The position numbers and the translations under genes are program-made. DNA of 64,000 nucleotides from Planctomycetota bacterium (GTDB lineage: Bacteria; Planctomycetota; UBA1135; UBA2386): positions 24,814 to 88,813 of the forward strand of contig JANQJF010000036.1 of the NCBI GenBank assembly GCA_028281765.1, written 5' to 3'. Below, in pieces: positions 8,945 through 16,984 of the stretch. Every line of letters starts with the position of its first letter. The stretch's first letter is position 1. The notes beneath the pieces were generated by a model. The model did not search any database, had not been told where the DNA came from, and saw only the letters and a list, made by a program, of their open reading frames with translations.

Positions 8945-10381
8945 TCAGAAGACCAGCGGCTGCAACACCGGTGCCGGTCGCATGTCGCCCGTTCCGCCGG
9001 ACAGGCCGATCGGTGTCCCGTTGTCGTCGACCCGAACGCCGGCCGGACCTTCCCATCCTTCCCAGCCGAGGTAGCGCTGCTTCTCCGCGCCTTGCAGCGG
9101 GACGCCGTTCTGGACGATCGTGATCGAGTCGTCGAGATACGTGTTCGTGCCGTCGCTGTTGTTCCCGAGCGGCGACATGATCTGGATGATGCCCATGCCT
9201 CCGAAGCCGCCGGTGGCGCGGTTCGTGTAGTAGCTGCGCGGGGCCGGCGGATACTTCGCGAAGATCTCCTGGTTCTGGAAGTCGCCCTGCTTCGAGATGC
9301 CGCCGTCGGCGGACAGCGAGAAGGAGAAGTCGTCGTTCGCGTAGGTCTCACCGTGGGTGTGCAGCTCGACGTCGGGCGAGGCGAGCACGAGCAGGCCGCC
9401 CGCGCCACCGCCGCCGCCGCCCGCGCGGTTGTTCGAGCCGGCTTGCTCGCCGCCACCGCCGTCGCCGCCGTTCGCGCTGATGAGTCCTTGCGGGCCGACG
9501 AAGATCTTCTCGGCCGAGTAGATGATGACTGCGCCGCCACCGGCGCCGCCGCCGCCACCCTTCTCGTCGTTCACGAACTGCGGGTCGAGCGGGATGCAGT
9601 TGAAGCCGCTGTCTCCACCGCCGCCGCCGCCCTGGCCACCGCGGATGATCGACAGCTCGCCGTTCACGATCGTGTTGCTGAAGAAGTCGTAGCTGCGACC
9701 GATGAAGTTGTTGTCGGATCGGGTATCGACGAACGGGATCATGCCGGGGAGTCCGCCCGCGACGTTGCCCGCGCCGGTGCCGCCGTTGCCGAGCATCTGC
9801 ACGAACGGGAGGCCGGCGAGGCGGAAGTCGAGGTCGCCTACTGTCGAGAACGTGCCGCCGCCGCCGCCGCTACCCGTCGTGGGGTTGAAGATCGCGCGGC
9901 AGCCGAAGTTTCCGCCTTGGCCGCCGACGAGGAAGCCGGACTGGTTCTCGCCGATCGCACCCGCGAAGCTGCGGTCGGTCGAATTGGGGCTACCGTCGCC
10001 GCCGTTGCCACCACCGCAGACGCCGATGCCGCCCGGGGAGGGGAAGTTCGCGCTCTGCAGCGTATCGACCCGCGTGCCGTCTCCGCCGTTGACGCTGAGC
10101 TTGCCGAAGACGCGGAAACTGCCCGCGCAGATGAAGACCAGCGGGTTCGGGCCGATCGCGCGGACCGTGGTGTTCGCCGAGATGGTCACGTCACGGAAGT
10201 AGAAGATGCCGCCGGCGACGTTGATCGGCGCGCCACCGCCGCACGGTGTGATCTGCGTGAAGTTCGTGTCGAGCACGATCTCGTTGTCCACCGGGCACCA
10301 GTCGACGTTGAACCCTTGAGCCGACGCCGCGCCGGCCGTCAGCGAAAGGGTGAGAAGGATGGGGAAGGCAGGCTTCTTCAT
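8945..10381 (-). CDS. Secreted glycine-rich protein of unknown function
   Basis: 478 residues with a clear signal peptide (MKKPAFPILLTLSLTAGAAS followed by AQG). The mature protein is dominated by glycine-rich clusters (GGGGGG, GGGGGAGGGA) spaced between short hydrophobic beta-like segments such as AVIIYSAEKIFVGPQGLISA. Pattern and composition suggest a repetitive beta-helical surface or extracellular protein. Cysteine pairs occur at regular places, for example CGGGNGG. I do not recognise a catalytic motif. It is transcribed alone, divergent from the DUF4003 gene and convergent with the sulfatase. Confidence 0.8.
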   Translation of the reverse strand: MKKPAFPILLTLSLTAGAASAQGFNVDWCPVDNEIVLDTNFTQITPCGGGAPINVAGGIFYFRDVTISANTTVRAIGPNPLVFICAGSFRVFGKLSVNGGDGTRVDTLQSANFPSPGGIGVCGGGNGGDGSPNSTDRSFAGAIGENQSGFLVGGQGGNFGCRAIFNPTTGSGGGGGTFSTVGDLDFRLAGLPFVQMLGNGGTGAGNVAGGLPGMIPFVDTRSDNNFIGRSYDFFSNTIVNGELSIIRGGQGGGGGGDSGFNCIPLDPQFVNDEKGGGGGAGGGAVIIYSAEKIFVGPQGLISANGGDGGGGEQAGSNNRAGGGGGGAGGLLVLASPDVELHTHGETYANDDFSFSLSADGGISKQGDFQNQEIFAKYPPAPRSYYTNRATGGFGGMGIIQIMSPLGNNSDGTNTYLDDSITIVQNGVPLQGAEKQRYLGWEGWEGPAGVRVDDNGTPIGLSGGTGDMRPAPVLQPLVF

Positions 10382-10509
10382 TGTGCGTGAGACCTCTTGG
10401 TTCTGCGGCAGGTTTGGACGAGCCTCAGCTAGTCCTCCCCCGGGCCAACGGTAACAGTTCGTGTCTGTTTGGGTGAATAGTGGGGCACCCCTCCGGCTAC
10501 TGTGCGGTT

Positions 10510-11526
10510 ATGCGCGCTCCGACGATTCCGAGCCAGCCGCTCGACCGTTTTCACGAGATCCTTCGCCAACTCGAAACGCGACGCACCTGGTCGGTTGGGC
10601 ACACCGCACTGCGCTATCTCGCACAGTCCATGCTTACGAGCGACGCTCGTCCGTATGAGCTCGCCGACCGCGTCTTCTCCGTCGCTGAGACGCTGAAGAA
10701 GACGAGCTCGGCGTTCTCGCAGCTTCGCGGGGACCTACGGTTCTTGATTGCGGCGCAGCTCCTCGAGCGCCGCGTCAGCGCTGAGCGATTCCACACGGCG
10801 GTATCGCAGTTCGACCAGAAGCTCAAGCAGATCGGCATGCGCCGCTCTTCACTCCACCAGCTGATGGCCATCGTCCTGATGCTCGAACCCGAAACCGGGC
10901 AGGTCGCGCCGGGCCGCGTCGAGCGCTTCCACAAGGCCTACGAAATGATGAAGCGTTACCACTGGTGGCTGACCGGGCCGGACGACTTCGCGTCATGCGC
11001 GCTGTTCGCAATGCGCGACGAGAGCATTCACGACATCGGTCGCCGCGTGGAGCGCCTCTACACCGGGCTCCGCGAGCGGGGGTTCGCGGCGAGTGATCCA
11101 CTGCAGCTCGTGTCCCACATCCTCTGGTTCAACCCCAAGTCGGATGCCGTCGCGCTCTCGCGCTTCCAGGGTTTGCACGACGGATTCAAAGGCGCGAGCA
11201 TCGCGATGTGGACGTCGGACTACGACGAGCTCGCGACGCTCACGTTCCTCGATCACAGACCCAAGGCCATCATCGATACCGTCGTGCGGCACCGAGAATC
11301 GATGAAGGCTCTACGGCCGCGATGCGACGCGAGCATGACGTTCAGTCTCGCGTGTGGCACGGCGTTTCTGGAGCTGGTCGCACTCGACTCGAGTCTGAAG
11401 GGGATACACGACGCGCGCGGCATGATGCACGTGCACGCGGCCCTTGCGGCTCAGCAGGCTTCGAGCGCGGCGATCATGAGTGCGACGATGACGGCGGCGG
11501 TCGTGGCGGCGAACTCGTCCAGTTAG
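10510..11526 (+). CDS. DUF4003 family protein
   Basis: 338 residues from the ATG at 10510; a GTG 30 nt upstream is possible but adds an unlikely N-terminus. The helical sequence has the DUF4003 pattern: LRGDLRFLIAAQLL, a KQIGMRRSSLHQLMAIVLML block, YHWWLTGPDDFASCALFAM and DPLQLVSHILWF. The family is of unknown function and is better known from Firmicutes. There is no signal peptide; the C-terminal tail is Ala/Ser/Met rich and mildly hydrophobic. It stands alone between the glycine-rich protein and the electron-transfer operon. Confidence 0.75.
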   Translation: MRAPTIPSQPLDRFHEILRQLETRRTWSVGHTALRYLAQSMLTSDARPYELADRVFSVAETLKKTSSAFSQLRGDLRFLIAAQLLERRVSAERFHTAVSQFDQKLKQIGMRRSSLHQLMAIVLMLEPETGQVAPGRVERFHKAYEMMKRYHWWLTGPDDFASCALFAMRDESIHDIGRRVERLYTGLRERGFAASDPLQLVSHILWFNPKSDAVALSRFQGLHDGFKGASIAMWTSDYDELATLTFLDHRPKAIIDTVVRHRESMKALRPRCDASMTFSLACGTAFLELVALDSSLKGIHDARGMMHVHAALAAQQASSAAIMSATMTAAVVAANSSS

Positions 11527-11874
11527 CCCGCATCGCCCACCAGCCTCGCGCGTGAGCACGCCCGATCGCCCACATCCCGCGTCAGGCGCTCGCCTTCGGC
11601 TCGGCCGCGACCCCGCTTCTTCCCGACGCGGCGCGGCGTCGATCGTCATTCGCCCATGACACCGAGGGCTCGCGATCTCGGCACGAGAAAACCGAGCCAC
11701 TCGGAGCGTGAGGATCGTAGACGCAGGGAACCGAGTCGCCCGCGGACTGCGTCCACGATGGCAACGCCCCGTCCGGAAGTCGCTCAAGGGAATCCTCGGA
11801 TGTGCCGAACGCTTCGATCGACGGACCCAGGTTCGTCGATCCCGCAACCGGGTCACCACCAACGAGGAGTTCGA
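11527..11874. other. Non-coding leader of the electron-transfer operon
   Basis: About 350 nt without a convincing gene. An open frame continuous with the downstream lipoprotein covers 11656-11874, but its translation is Arg/Pro rich and lacks a signal sequence, so it is taken as non-coding. The notable structure is the inverted repeat at 11816-11841. No clear -35/-10 pair was found. Confidence 0.5.
11816..11841. promoter_or_regulatory. Inverted repeat before the electron-transfer operon
   Basis: Perfect 8-nt arms GATCGACG / CGTCGATC separated by 10 nt, ending 33 nt before the first start codon of the operon. It could be a dimeric regulator site or an mRNA hairpin. Confidence 0.4.
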
Positions 11875-12612
11875 GTGTTGTTGCGCAGTGTTTGCATGCT
11901 GCCGTTGTTCGCGATGACGAGCTGCGGTTTGTTCTCAGATTCCCGACCGGGCGTCGCCAATGTCGACGACCTCGTGACGCGAGTCGAACGTGTCCACATC
12001 GAAGCCGAGCTTGCGCAGGAGCGTGCGCTCGATGCTGCCGAGGCGCTCAAGTCGCTCGTCACCTACGAGTTCGGTGAGCACGGCGATGCGGTCAAGTCGT
12101 TCCAGTCGTTCCTCATGACGATCGACGCGTCGGAGTCGCAGGCGATCGCGCTCCGGAAGAGCATCACCTCGATGAAGGTCGCCGCTGGTCCGGTGTTCGA
12201 GAAGTGGACCCAGGATCTCGAGTCCTTCTCGAGCCAGAACATGCGAGACCGCAGCCGCGCTCGCCTCGAGGAGACCCGTGCAAAGTACGATCAGATCGTC
12301 GCCGTCGCGGATCCGGCGCGCGAAATGTTCGACACGTTCAACCTCGGTCTGCGCGATCACGCGCTGTTCCTCGAGCACGACTTCAACGCGACGTCGGTCG
12401 CCGAGATCAGTGCCGACGTGACCGAACTCGTATCGATGCGCGGCGAGATCGATGCTCGCCTCGCGGAGACCTTGGTCGCGGCTCGCGGCTACTTCGAATC
12501 CCGCGCCCTGCCGATGACGATGCAGCGGACCCGCGACACCGCCGAGGCCGAGCGAGAATCGGCCGAGCGCGGGACTGCGAAGGACGTTGCGCGCCCGCCG
12601 GCGGGCCGCTGA
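11875..12612 (+). CDS. DUF2959 family lipoprotein
   Basis: The start is placed at the GTG at 11875 because GAGGAG lies 5 nt upstream and because this start gives a clean lipoprotein signal (LPLFAMTSC, lipid-bearing Cys17). The 245-residue product is helical, with heptad-like Arg/Glu/Ala-rich stretches and the DUF2959 landmarks VDDLVTRVERVHIEAE, FEKWTQDLESFSSQNM, LEETRAKYDQIV and DHALFLEHDFNA. The family's function is unknown; it is probably a coiled-coil protein on the periplasmic face of a membrane. It is the first gene of the operon, 26 nt before the oxidoreductase, so it may be an assembly or tethering factor for the electron-transfer proteins. Confidence 0.82.
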   Translation: MLLRSVCMLPLFAMTSCGLFSDSRPGVANVDDLVTRVERVHIEAELAQERALDAAEALKSLVTYEFGEHGDAVKSFQSFLMTIDASESQAIALRKSITSMKVAAGPVFEKWTQDLESFSSQNMRDRSRARLEETRAKYDQIVAVADPAREMFDTFNLGLRDHALFLEHDFNATSVAEISADVTELVSMRGEIDARLAETLVAARGYFESRALPMTMQRTRDTAEAERESAERGTAKDVARPPAGR

Positions 12613-12638
12613 GCGACTGACGGCCGCGCGAGTTCACG

Positions 12639-14915
12639 ATGACCTGGACGCTACTCCTCGTCACTGTCGTCGTGCTCGGCGTGGCACTCGCCGTCGCCGT
12701 GCAACGGCGCCGCGATCTCGCGGCGATGGCGCGCGCGCTCGACGTGCGTGACCGCGCGATTCGTGACGGGAGCGACGAAGCCAAGCTCCAGCATCCGATC
12801 GTAGACCTGTCCCGGTGCCTCGGCTGCGCGACCTGCGTTGCGGTCTGTCCCGAGAACGGCGTGATCGAGATCGTGCACGGCCAGGCGGTGGTCGTGAACG
12901 GTGCCCGATGCGTCGGTGTGTCCGCGTGTGAGCGGGAGTGCCCGGTCGGCGCGATTGCCGTGACGATCGCGAACGCCGACACGCGCACGGACGTGCCGAA
13001 CATCACGTCCCGATTCGAAGCGGTTGGCGTGTCTGGTCTGTTCCTCGCGGGCGAAGTCACGGCTCATGCGCTCGTCAAGACGGCGATCGAGCACGGCACC
13101 GCGGTGGCAGGCACCGTCGCGGAGCGAACGCATCAGCTCGGCCGTGCGCCCGAAGGCGAACTCGATCTGCTGGTCGTCGGTGCGGGGCCTGCGGGTCTCG
13201 CATGCTCGCTCGAGGCGAAGCGGCACGGCTTGACGTTCGTGACGATCGATCAGGCCGACGCCCCCGGTGGAACGGTTGCGAAGTATCCACGGCGCAAGCT
13301 GGTCATCAGTGAGCCGGTCGACTTGCCGCTCTACGGTCGCCTCAAGCGTTCGGCGTACACGAAAGAACAGCTGATCGCGCTTTGGCAGCAGATCGCGCAG
13401 CAGCACGCGCTGCCGTTCCGCGGCGGCGAAGTGCTCACCGACGTCACGCGAGACGAGTCCGGGCGGTTCGTCGTGCAGACGAATCGTCGGCGCTATGTCG
13501 CGCGTCATGTGTGTCTGGCGCTGGGTCGGCGCGGTGTGCCGAACAAGCTCGGTGTTCCCGGCGAGGACCTCGCGAAGGTCTCCTACAGCCTCTTGGATGC
13601 GGGCTCCTATCAAGGCCGTCGCATCCTCGTCGTCGGCGGGGGAGACAGCGCTGTCGAGACCGCGGTCGCGCTAGCGCAGCAGCCGGGCAACGAAGTCGTG
13701 CTGTCGTACCGCAAGCAGAGCTTCTTCCGCATTCGTGAAGAGAACGAGCGCCGGCTCGCGGAAGCGGTCGATGCGGGTCGACTCGAGGTGCTCTACGGAA
13801 CCCGAGTCGTCGAGATCTCCGACGAGCTCGTCGAGCTCGAGCACGAGCAGCAGCACGGGGCGGCGCACGCCGCGGGCGGCGCGGCGACCGCGGTGGCGGC
13901 GGCACCGCCGCGGATTCGACTGCCGAACGACGAGGTGTTCGTCATGGCGGGGGGCATGCCGCCATTCGAGCTTCTCGAGGCCTCGGGCGTTTCGTTCGAT
14001 CCTGCGCTGCGTGACGTGCCGGAACCGGAGGGGGAGCGTGGCACCGGGCTGACGACGGCTCTGTCCGCCGCGCTGGGTCTGACTCTGGGCACGCTCCTCT
14101 GGGCGCTGTGGCATTCGGACTACTACCTGCTGCCGCTGATCGAGCGGCCGGCGCACGACTCGCACGGGTTCCTGCGGCCGGGACGCGCGTTCGGCCTCGC
14201 GATGGGGATCGCGGCCGTCGCGTGCATCGTCGTCAACCTGCTCTACCTGCTGCGGCGCTCGCAGAAACTCGGCCTGCGTTTCGGCTCGCTGCGGACCTGG
14301 ATGACGAGCCATGTTGCGACCGGAGTACTCGCGGTCATGTGCGCGCTGCTGCACGCCGCCATGGCGCCGCGGGACACCGTCGGTGGTCACGCGTTCGAGG
14401 CGCTCGCCGTCCTGTTGCTCACCGGCGCGATCGGTCGCTACTTCTACGCGCACGTGCCGCGTGCGGCGAATGGTCGGGAGCTCGCGCTCGACGAGGTGAA
14501 GTCCCACCTCGAGGCGGTCGATGCCGAGTGGAGCACCGAGCATCGCGAGTTCGGTGAGCGCGTGCGCAGCGAGGTTGGCGCGCTGGTCGACCAGCGTCAG
14601 TGGGGAGGCTCGTTCGTCGGCCGTGTGTTCGGCCTGCTCGGGCTGCGTCTCGACCTGCGACGAGTCCTCGCGCGACTGCGCGCCGAGGGGCGCGTTGCGG
14701 GGATTCCGGATGCGCACATCGCGAGCGTTACGAGCCTCGCGACGCGCGCGCACCGCGCCGCGCTGTGGGCCGCGCACTTCGAAGATCTCCGAGCCGTCGT
14801 CGCGACCTGGCGCTGGCTGCACCGCTGGGTGGCCGCGCTGATGGTCCTGCTCGTCGTGATCCACATCGTCTACGCGCTGAGCTACGGCGCGTCCTACGGC
14901 GAGGTGTCGCGATGA
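12639..14915 (+). CDS. Membrane ferredoxin-FAD/NAD(P) oxidoreductase fused to di-heme cytochrome b
   Basis: 758 residues, modules in order. One N-terminal helix (3-21). A bacterial ferredoxin domain with C60, C63, C66 and C70, and a second motif C91, C97, C101 in which the expected fourth ligand (position 94) is Val. A thioredoxin-reductase-like FAD domain starting VVGAGPAGLACSLEAKRHG, and an NAD(P) Rossmann motif VVGGGDSAVETAVAL at about 331. Then five hydrophobic helices. Two of these helices carry H-x13-H (H558/H572 and H728/H742), the classical bis-His arrangement for two b hemes. There is no CxxC redox pair, so it is not a thioredoxin reductase. The likely role is to move electrons from cytoplasmic NAD(P)H through FAD and Fe-S to the periplasmic side. 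Its stop overlaps the 23-heme cytochrome start. Confidence 0.85.
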   Translation: MTWTLLLVTVVVLGVALAVAVQRRRDLAAMARALDVRDRAIRDGSDEAKLQHPIVDLSRCLGCATCVAVCPENGVIEIVHGQAVVVNGARCVGVSACERECPVGAIAVTIANADTRTDVPNITSRFEAVGVSGLFLAGEVTAHALVKTAIEHGTAVAGTVAERTHQLGRAPEGELDLLVVGAGPAGLACSLEAKRHGLTFVTIDQADAPGGTVAKYPRRKLVISEPVDLPLYGRLKRSAYTKEQLIALWQQIAQQHALPFRGGEVLTDVTRDESGRFVVQTNRRRYVARHVCLALGRRGVPNKLGVPGEDLAKVSYSLLDAGSYQGRRILVVGGGDSAVETAVALAQQPGNEVVLSYRKQSFFRIREENERRLAEAVDAGRLEVLYGTRVVEISDELVELEHEQQHGAAHAAGGAATAVAAAPPRIRLPNDEVFVMAGGMPPFELLEASGVSFDPALRDVPEPEGERGTGLTTALSAALGLTLGTLLWALWHSDYYLLPLIERPAHDSHGFLRPGRAFGLAMGIAAVACIVVNLLYLLRRSQKLGLRFGSLRTWMTSHVATGVLAVMCALLHAAMAPRDTVGGHAFEALAVLLLTGAIGRYFYAHVPRAANGRELALDEVKSHLEAVDAEWSTEHREFGERVRSEVGALVDQRQWGGSFVGRVFGLLGLRLDLRRVLARLRAEGRVAGIPDAHIASVTSLATRAHRAALWAAHFEDLRAVVATWRWLHRWVAALMVLLVVIHIVYALSYGASYGEVSR

Positions 14916-16984
14916 ACGTTCGCAGCCCGAAGCTGTGGATCGGCCTGTTCTCCGCGGCGGCCGTGCTCTGGATCGTGGCGGACGACATGGGGCGCACGTC
15001 GCCGGGCCCGGTGTCGACCGTGCACGGCAGAATCGCGGAGATCGACGGCGGCGCGAGCTGCGCGCAGTGCCACGGCGGTTGGTTCTCCGACATGACCACC
15101 TCGTGCCTCGCCTGCCACGAGCCGATTGCGTCGCAGATCGAGTCCGGCGACGGGCTGCACGGCCGTCTCGGTGAGGAGCGCGCCCGGCGCTGCGCCGAGT
15201 GTCATAGTGAGCACCACGGTGGGGAGTTCCAGCTCGTCAACCGTCGCAGCTTCGCGGTGGCGGGTCTGCAGGGTCCCGAGGGCTTCGACCACGCGTTCGT
15301 CGGATTCGAGATGGCTGGCAAGCACCTCGAGCTGGACTGCACGAAGTGCCACGAACACGCGGATGCGGTCGTGCTCCCCGAGGGAGCGCACCGGTACATC
15401 GGTCTCGAGCAGAGCTGCGCGTCGTGCCACGACGATCCCCACGAGGGGCGGATGCAGATCGGCTGCGCGAAGTGTCACAGCCAGGAGTCGTGGGACCAAC
15501 TCGGGTCTCTCGGTCACGAGGAGTTCCTGCCGCTCATCGGTGGGCACGCGGAGGTCGGCTGCCGGAAGTGTCACGAGAAAGACAGCGCGCAATCGCTCGA
15601 GTCGTTCGGCGCGGGGCGTCGCGGCGCGGAGCGCGCATGCGCGACTTGCCATGATTCACCGCACGCGGAGTCGTTCATCGCGTCGATCGCCAGACTCGAG
15701 GGGACTTCGGATGCGGCGAGCTGCGTCCAGTGCCACGAGCACGAACACTTGACGTTCCACGACGAAGTCGAGATGACACCCGAGCGGCACGCGTGCTCGG
15801 GCTTCGAGCTGGTCGCGCCGCACGACGCGGCGGCGTGCGCGGATTGCCACGCCGAGGATGCTGCGACGTTCGCTCTGCGCTACCCGGCACGCGGGCCGAA
15901 CGACTGCGCGAAGTGTCACGAGGATCCGCATGGTGGACAGTTCGAATCCGGCCCGTTCGCCGCGAGCTGCGTCGAGTGCCACGAACGCACGCAGTTCGAA
16001 CCGCACGCGTTCTCGGTCGAGCACCACGCTCGATCCAACTTCGAGCTGACGGGAAGGCACCTGTCACTCGAGTGTGAGGAGTGCCACAAAGACCCTGCAG
16101 AAGGCGAGCCACGCCAGTTCCACGACATCGCGCAGACGTGCGATGACTGCCATCGCGACGCGCACGCGGGGTTCTTCGATCGACACGCGCGAGCCGTGCA
16201 TGCGGCGCCGCTCGCCGAGCTGATGCCGGACTCGTGCGCTGGCTGTCACACCACCGAGACGTTCGCGCGTGCCGACGACCACTCGTTCGATCACGAGCGA
16301 TGGACGGGCTTCGCGCTGCACGGTGCCCACGCGGAGTCCAACTGCGAGGCGTGCCACCACCCGCGTGACGAAGCGGACGTCACCGGCAGAATGTTCGGTC
16401 GCGTGGCCGATCACTACGGGGAGTTCACGGGGTGCAAGACGTGTCACAACGACCCGCACCGCGGGCTCTTCGACAAGAAGGACATGCCGAAGCAGATCGA
16501 CGGACGGGCGGACTGCGCGCGGTGCCACGTCCCGTCGTCCTTCCGCGCGTTCCCGAACGGGTTCGAGCACGGCCGCTGGACCGGCTTCGAGCTGCGTGGG
16601 GCTCATCGCTCCGCCTCCTGCTCCGCGTGTCACGAGCCGCTCATGGAGGCCGACTCGAGCGGCCGCACCTGGGGCGCCGCGCGAGGAACGCGCTGCGCGG
16701 ACTGCCACACCGATCCGCACGCGGGCCAGTTCCGCAAGAACGGCACCACCGACTGTCGACGCTGCCACGACGTCGGCGAGACGTTCCGTGCGGATCGATT
16801 CGATCACGACAGACACTCGCGCTTCCCGCTCGGCGATGCTCACAAGAACGTCGCGTGCGCGAAGTGCCACAAGGCTCGGAAGGTCGGCGATGAGTCGATC
16901 GTGCGCTACCGGCCGTTGCGCCACCAATGCGTGGACTGCCACGGCTCGACCGAGGATCCGTTGCGACGAAGGAGGCGACGATGA
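14912..16984 (+). CDS. 23-heme c-type cytochrome (cytochrome c3 family)
   Basis: 690 residues from the ATG at 14912, which overlaps the previous stop (ATGA); the frame is open further upstream but that part is antisense-like and Arg rich. A signal or anchor helix (residues about 8-24) is followed by 23 CxxCH heme-binding motifs spread over the whole chain, about one per 30 residues, with many additional His as distal ligands and recurring GAH and DPHAGQF units typical of cytochrome c3-like repeats. Such a chain could form a long heme wire spanning the periplasm. It would take electrons from the cytochrome b of the previous gene and pass them to the barrel complex encoded next. Ends in a basic Arg-rich tail. 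Confidence 0.93.
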   Translation: MNVRSPKLWIGLFSAAAVLWIVADDMGRTSPGPVSTVHGRIAEIDGGASCAQCHGGWFSDMTTSCLACHEPIASQIESGDGLHGRLGEERARRCAECHSEHHGGEFQLVNRRSFAVAGLQGPEGFDHAFVGFEMAGKHLELDCTKCHEHADAVVLPEGAHRYIGLEQSCASCHDDPHEGRMQIGCAKCHSQESWDQLGSLGHEEFLPLIGGHAEVGCRKCHEKDSAQSLESFGAGRRGAERACATCHDSPHAESFIASIARLEGTSDAASCVQCHEHEHLTFHDEVEMTPERHACSGFELVAPHDAAACADCHAEDAATFALRYPARGPNDCAKCHEDPHGGQFESGPFAASCVECHERTQFEPHAFSVEHHARSNFELTGRHLSLECEECHKDPAEGEPRQFHDIAQTCDDCHRDAHAGFFDRHARAVHAAPLAELMPDSCAGCHTTETFARADDHSFDHERWTGFALHGAHAESNCEACHHPRDEADVTGRMFGRVADHYGEFTGCKTCHNDPHRGLFDKKDMPKQIDGRADCARCHVPSSFRAFPNGFEHGRWTGFELRGAHRSASCSACHEPLMEADSSGRTWGAARGTRCADCHTDPHAGQFRKNGTTDCRRCHDVGETFRADRFDHDRHSRFPLGDAHKNVACAKCHKARKVGDESIVRYRPLRHQCVDCHGSTEDPLRRRRRR

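Noticed and set aside
14600..14911. N-terminal extension of the 23-heme cytochrome
   Set aside because: Arg/Pro-rich and lies over the cytochrome b gene; the ATG at 14912 gives a proper membrane anchor and a 4-nt overlap.
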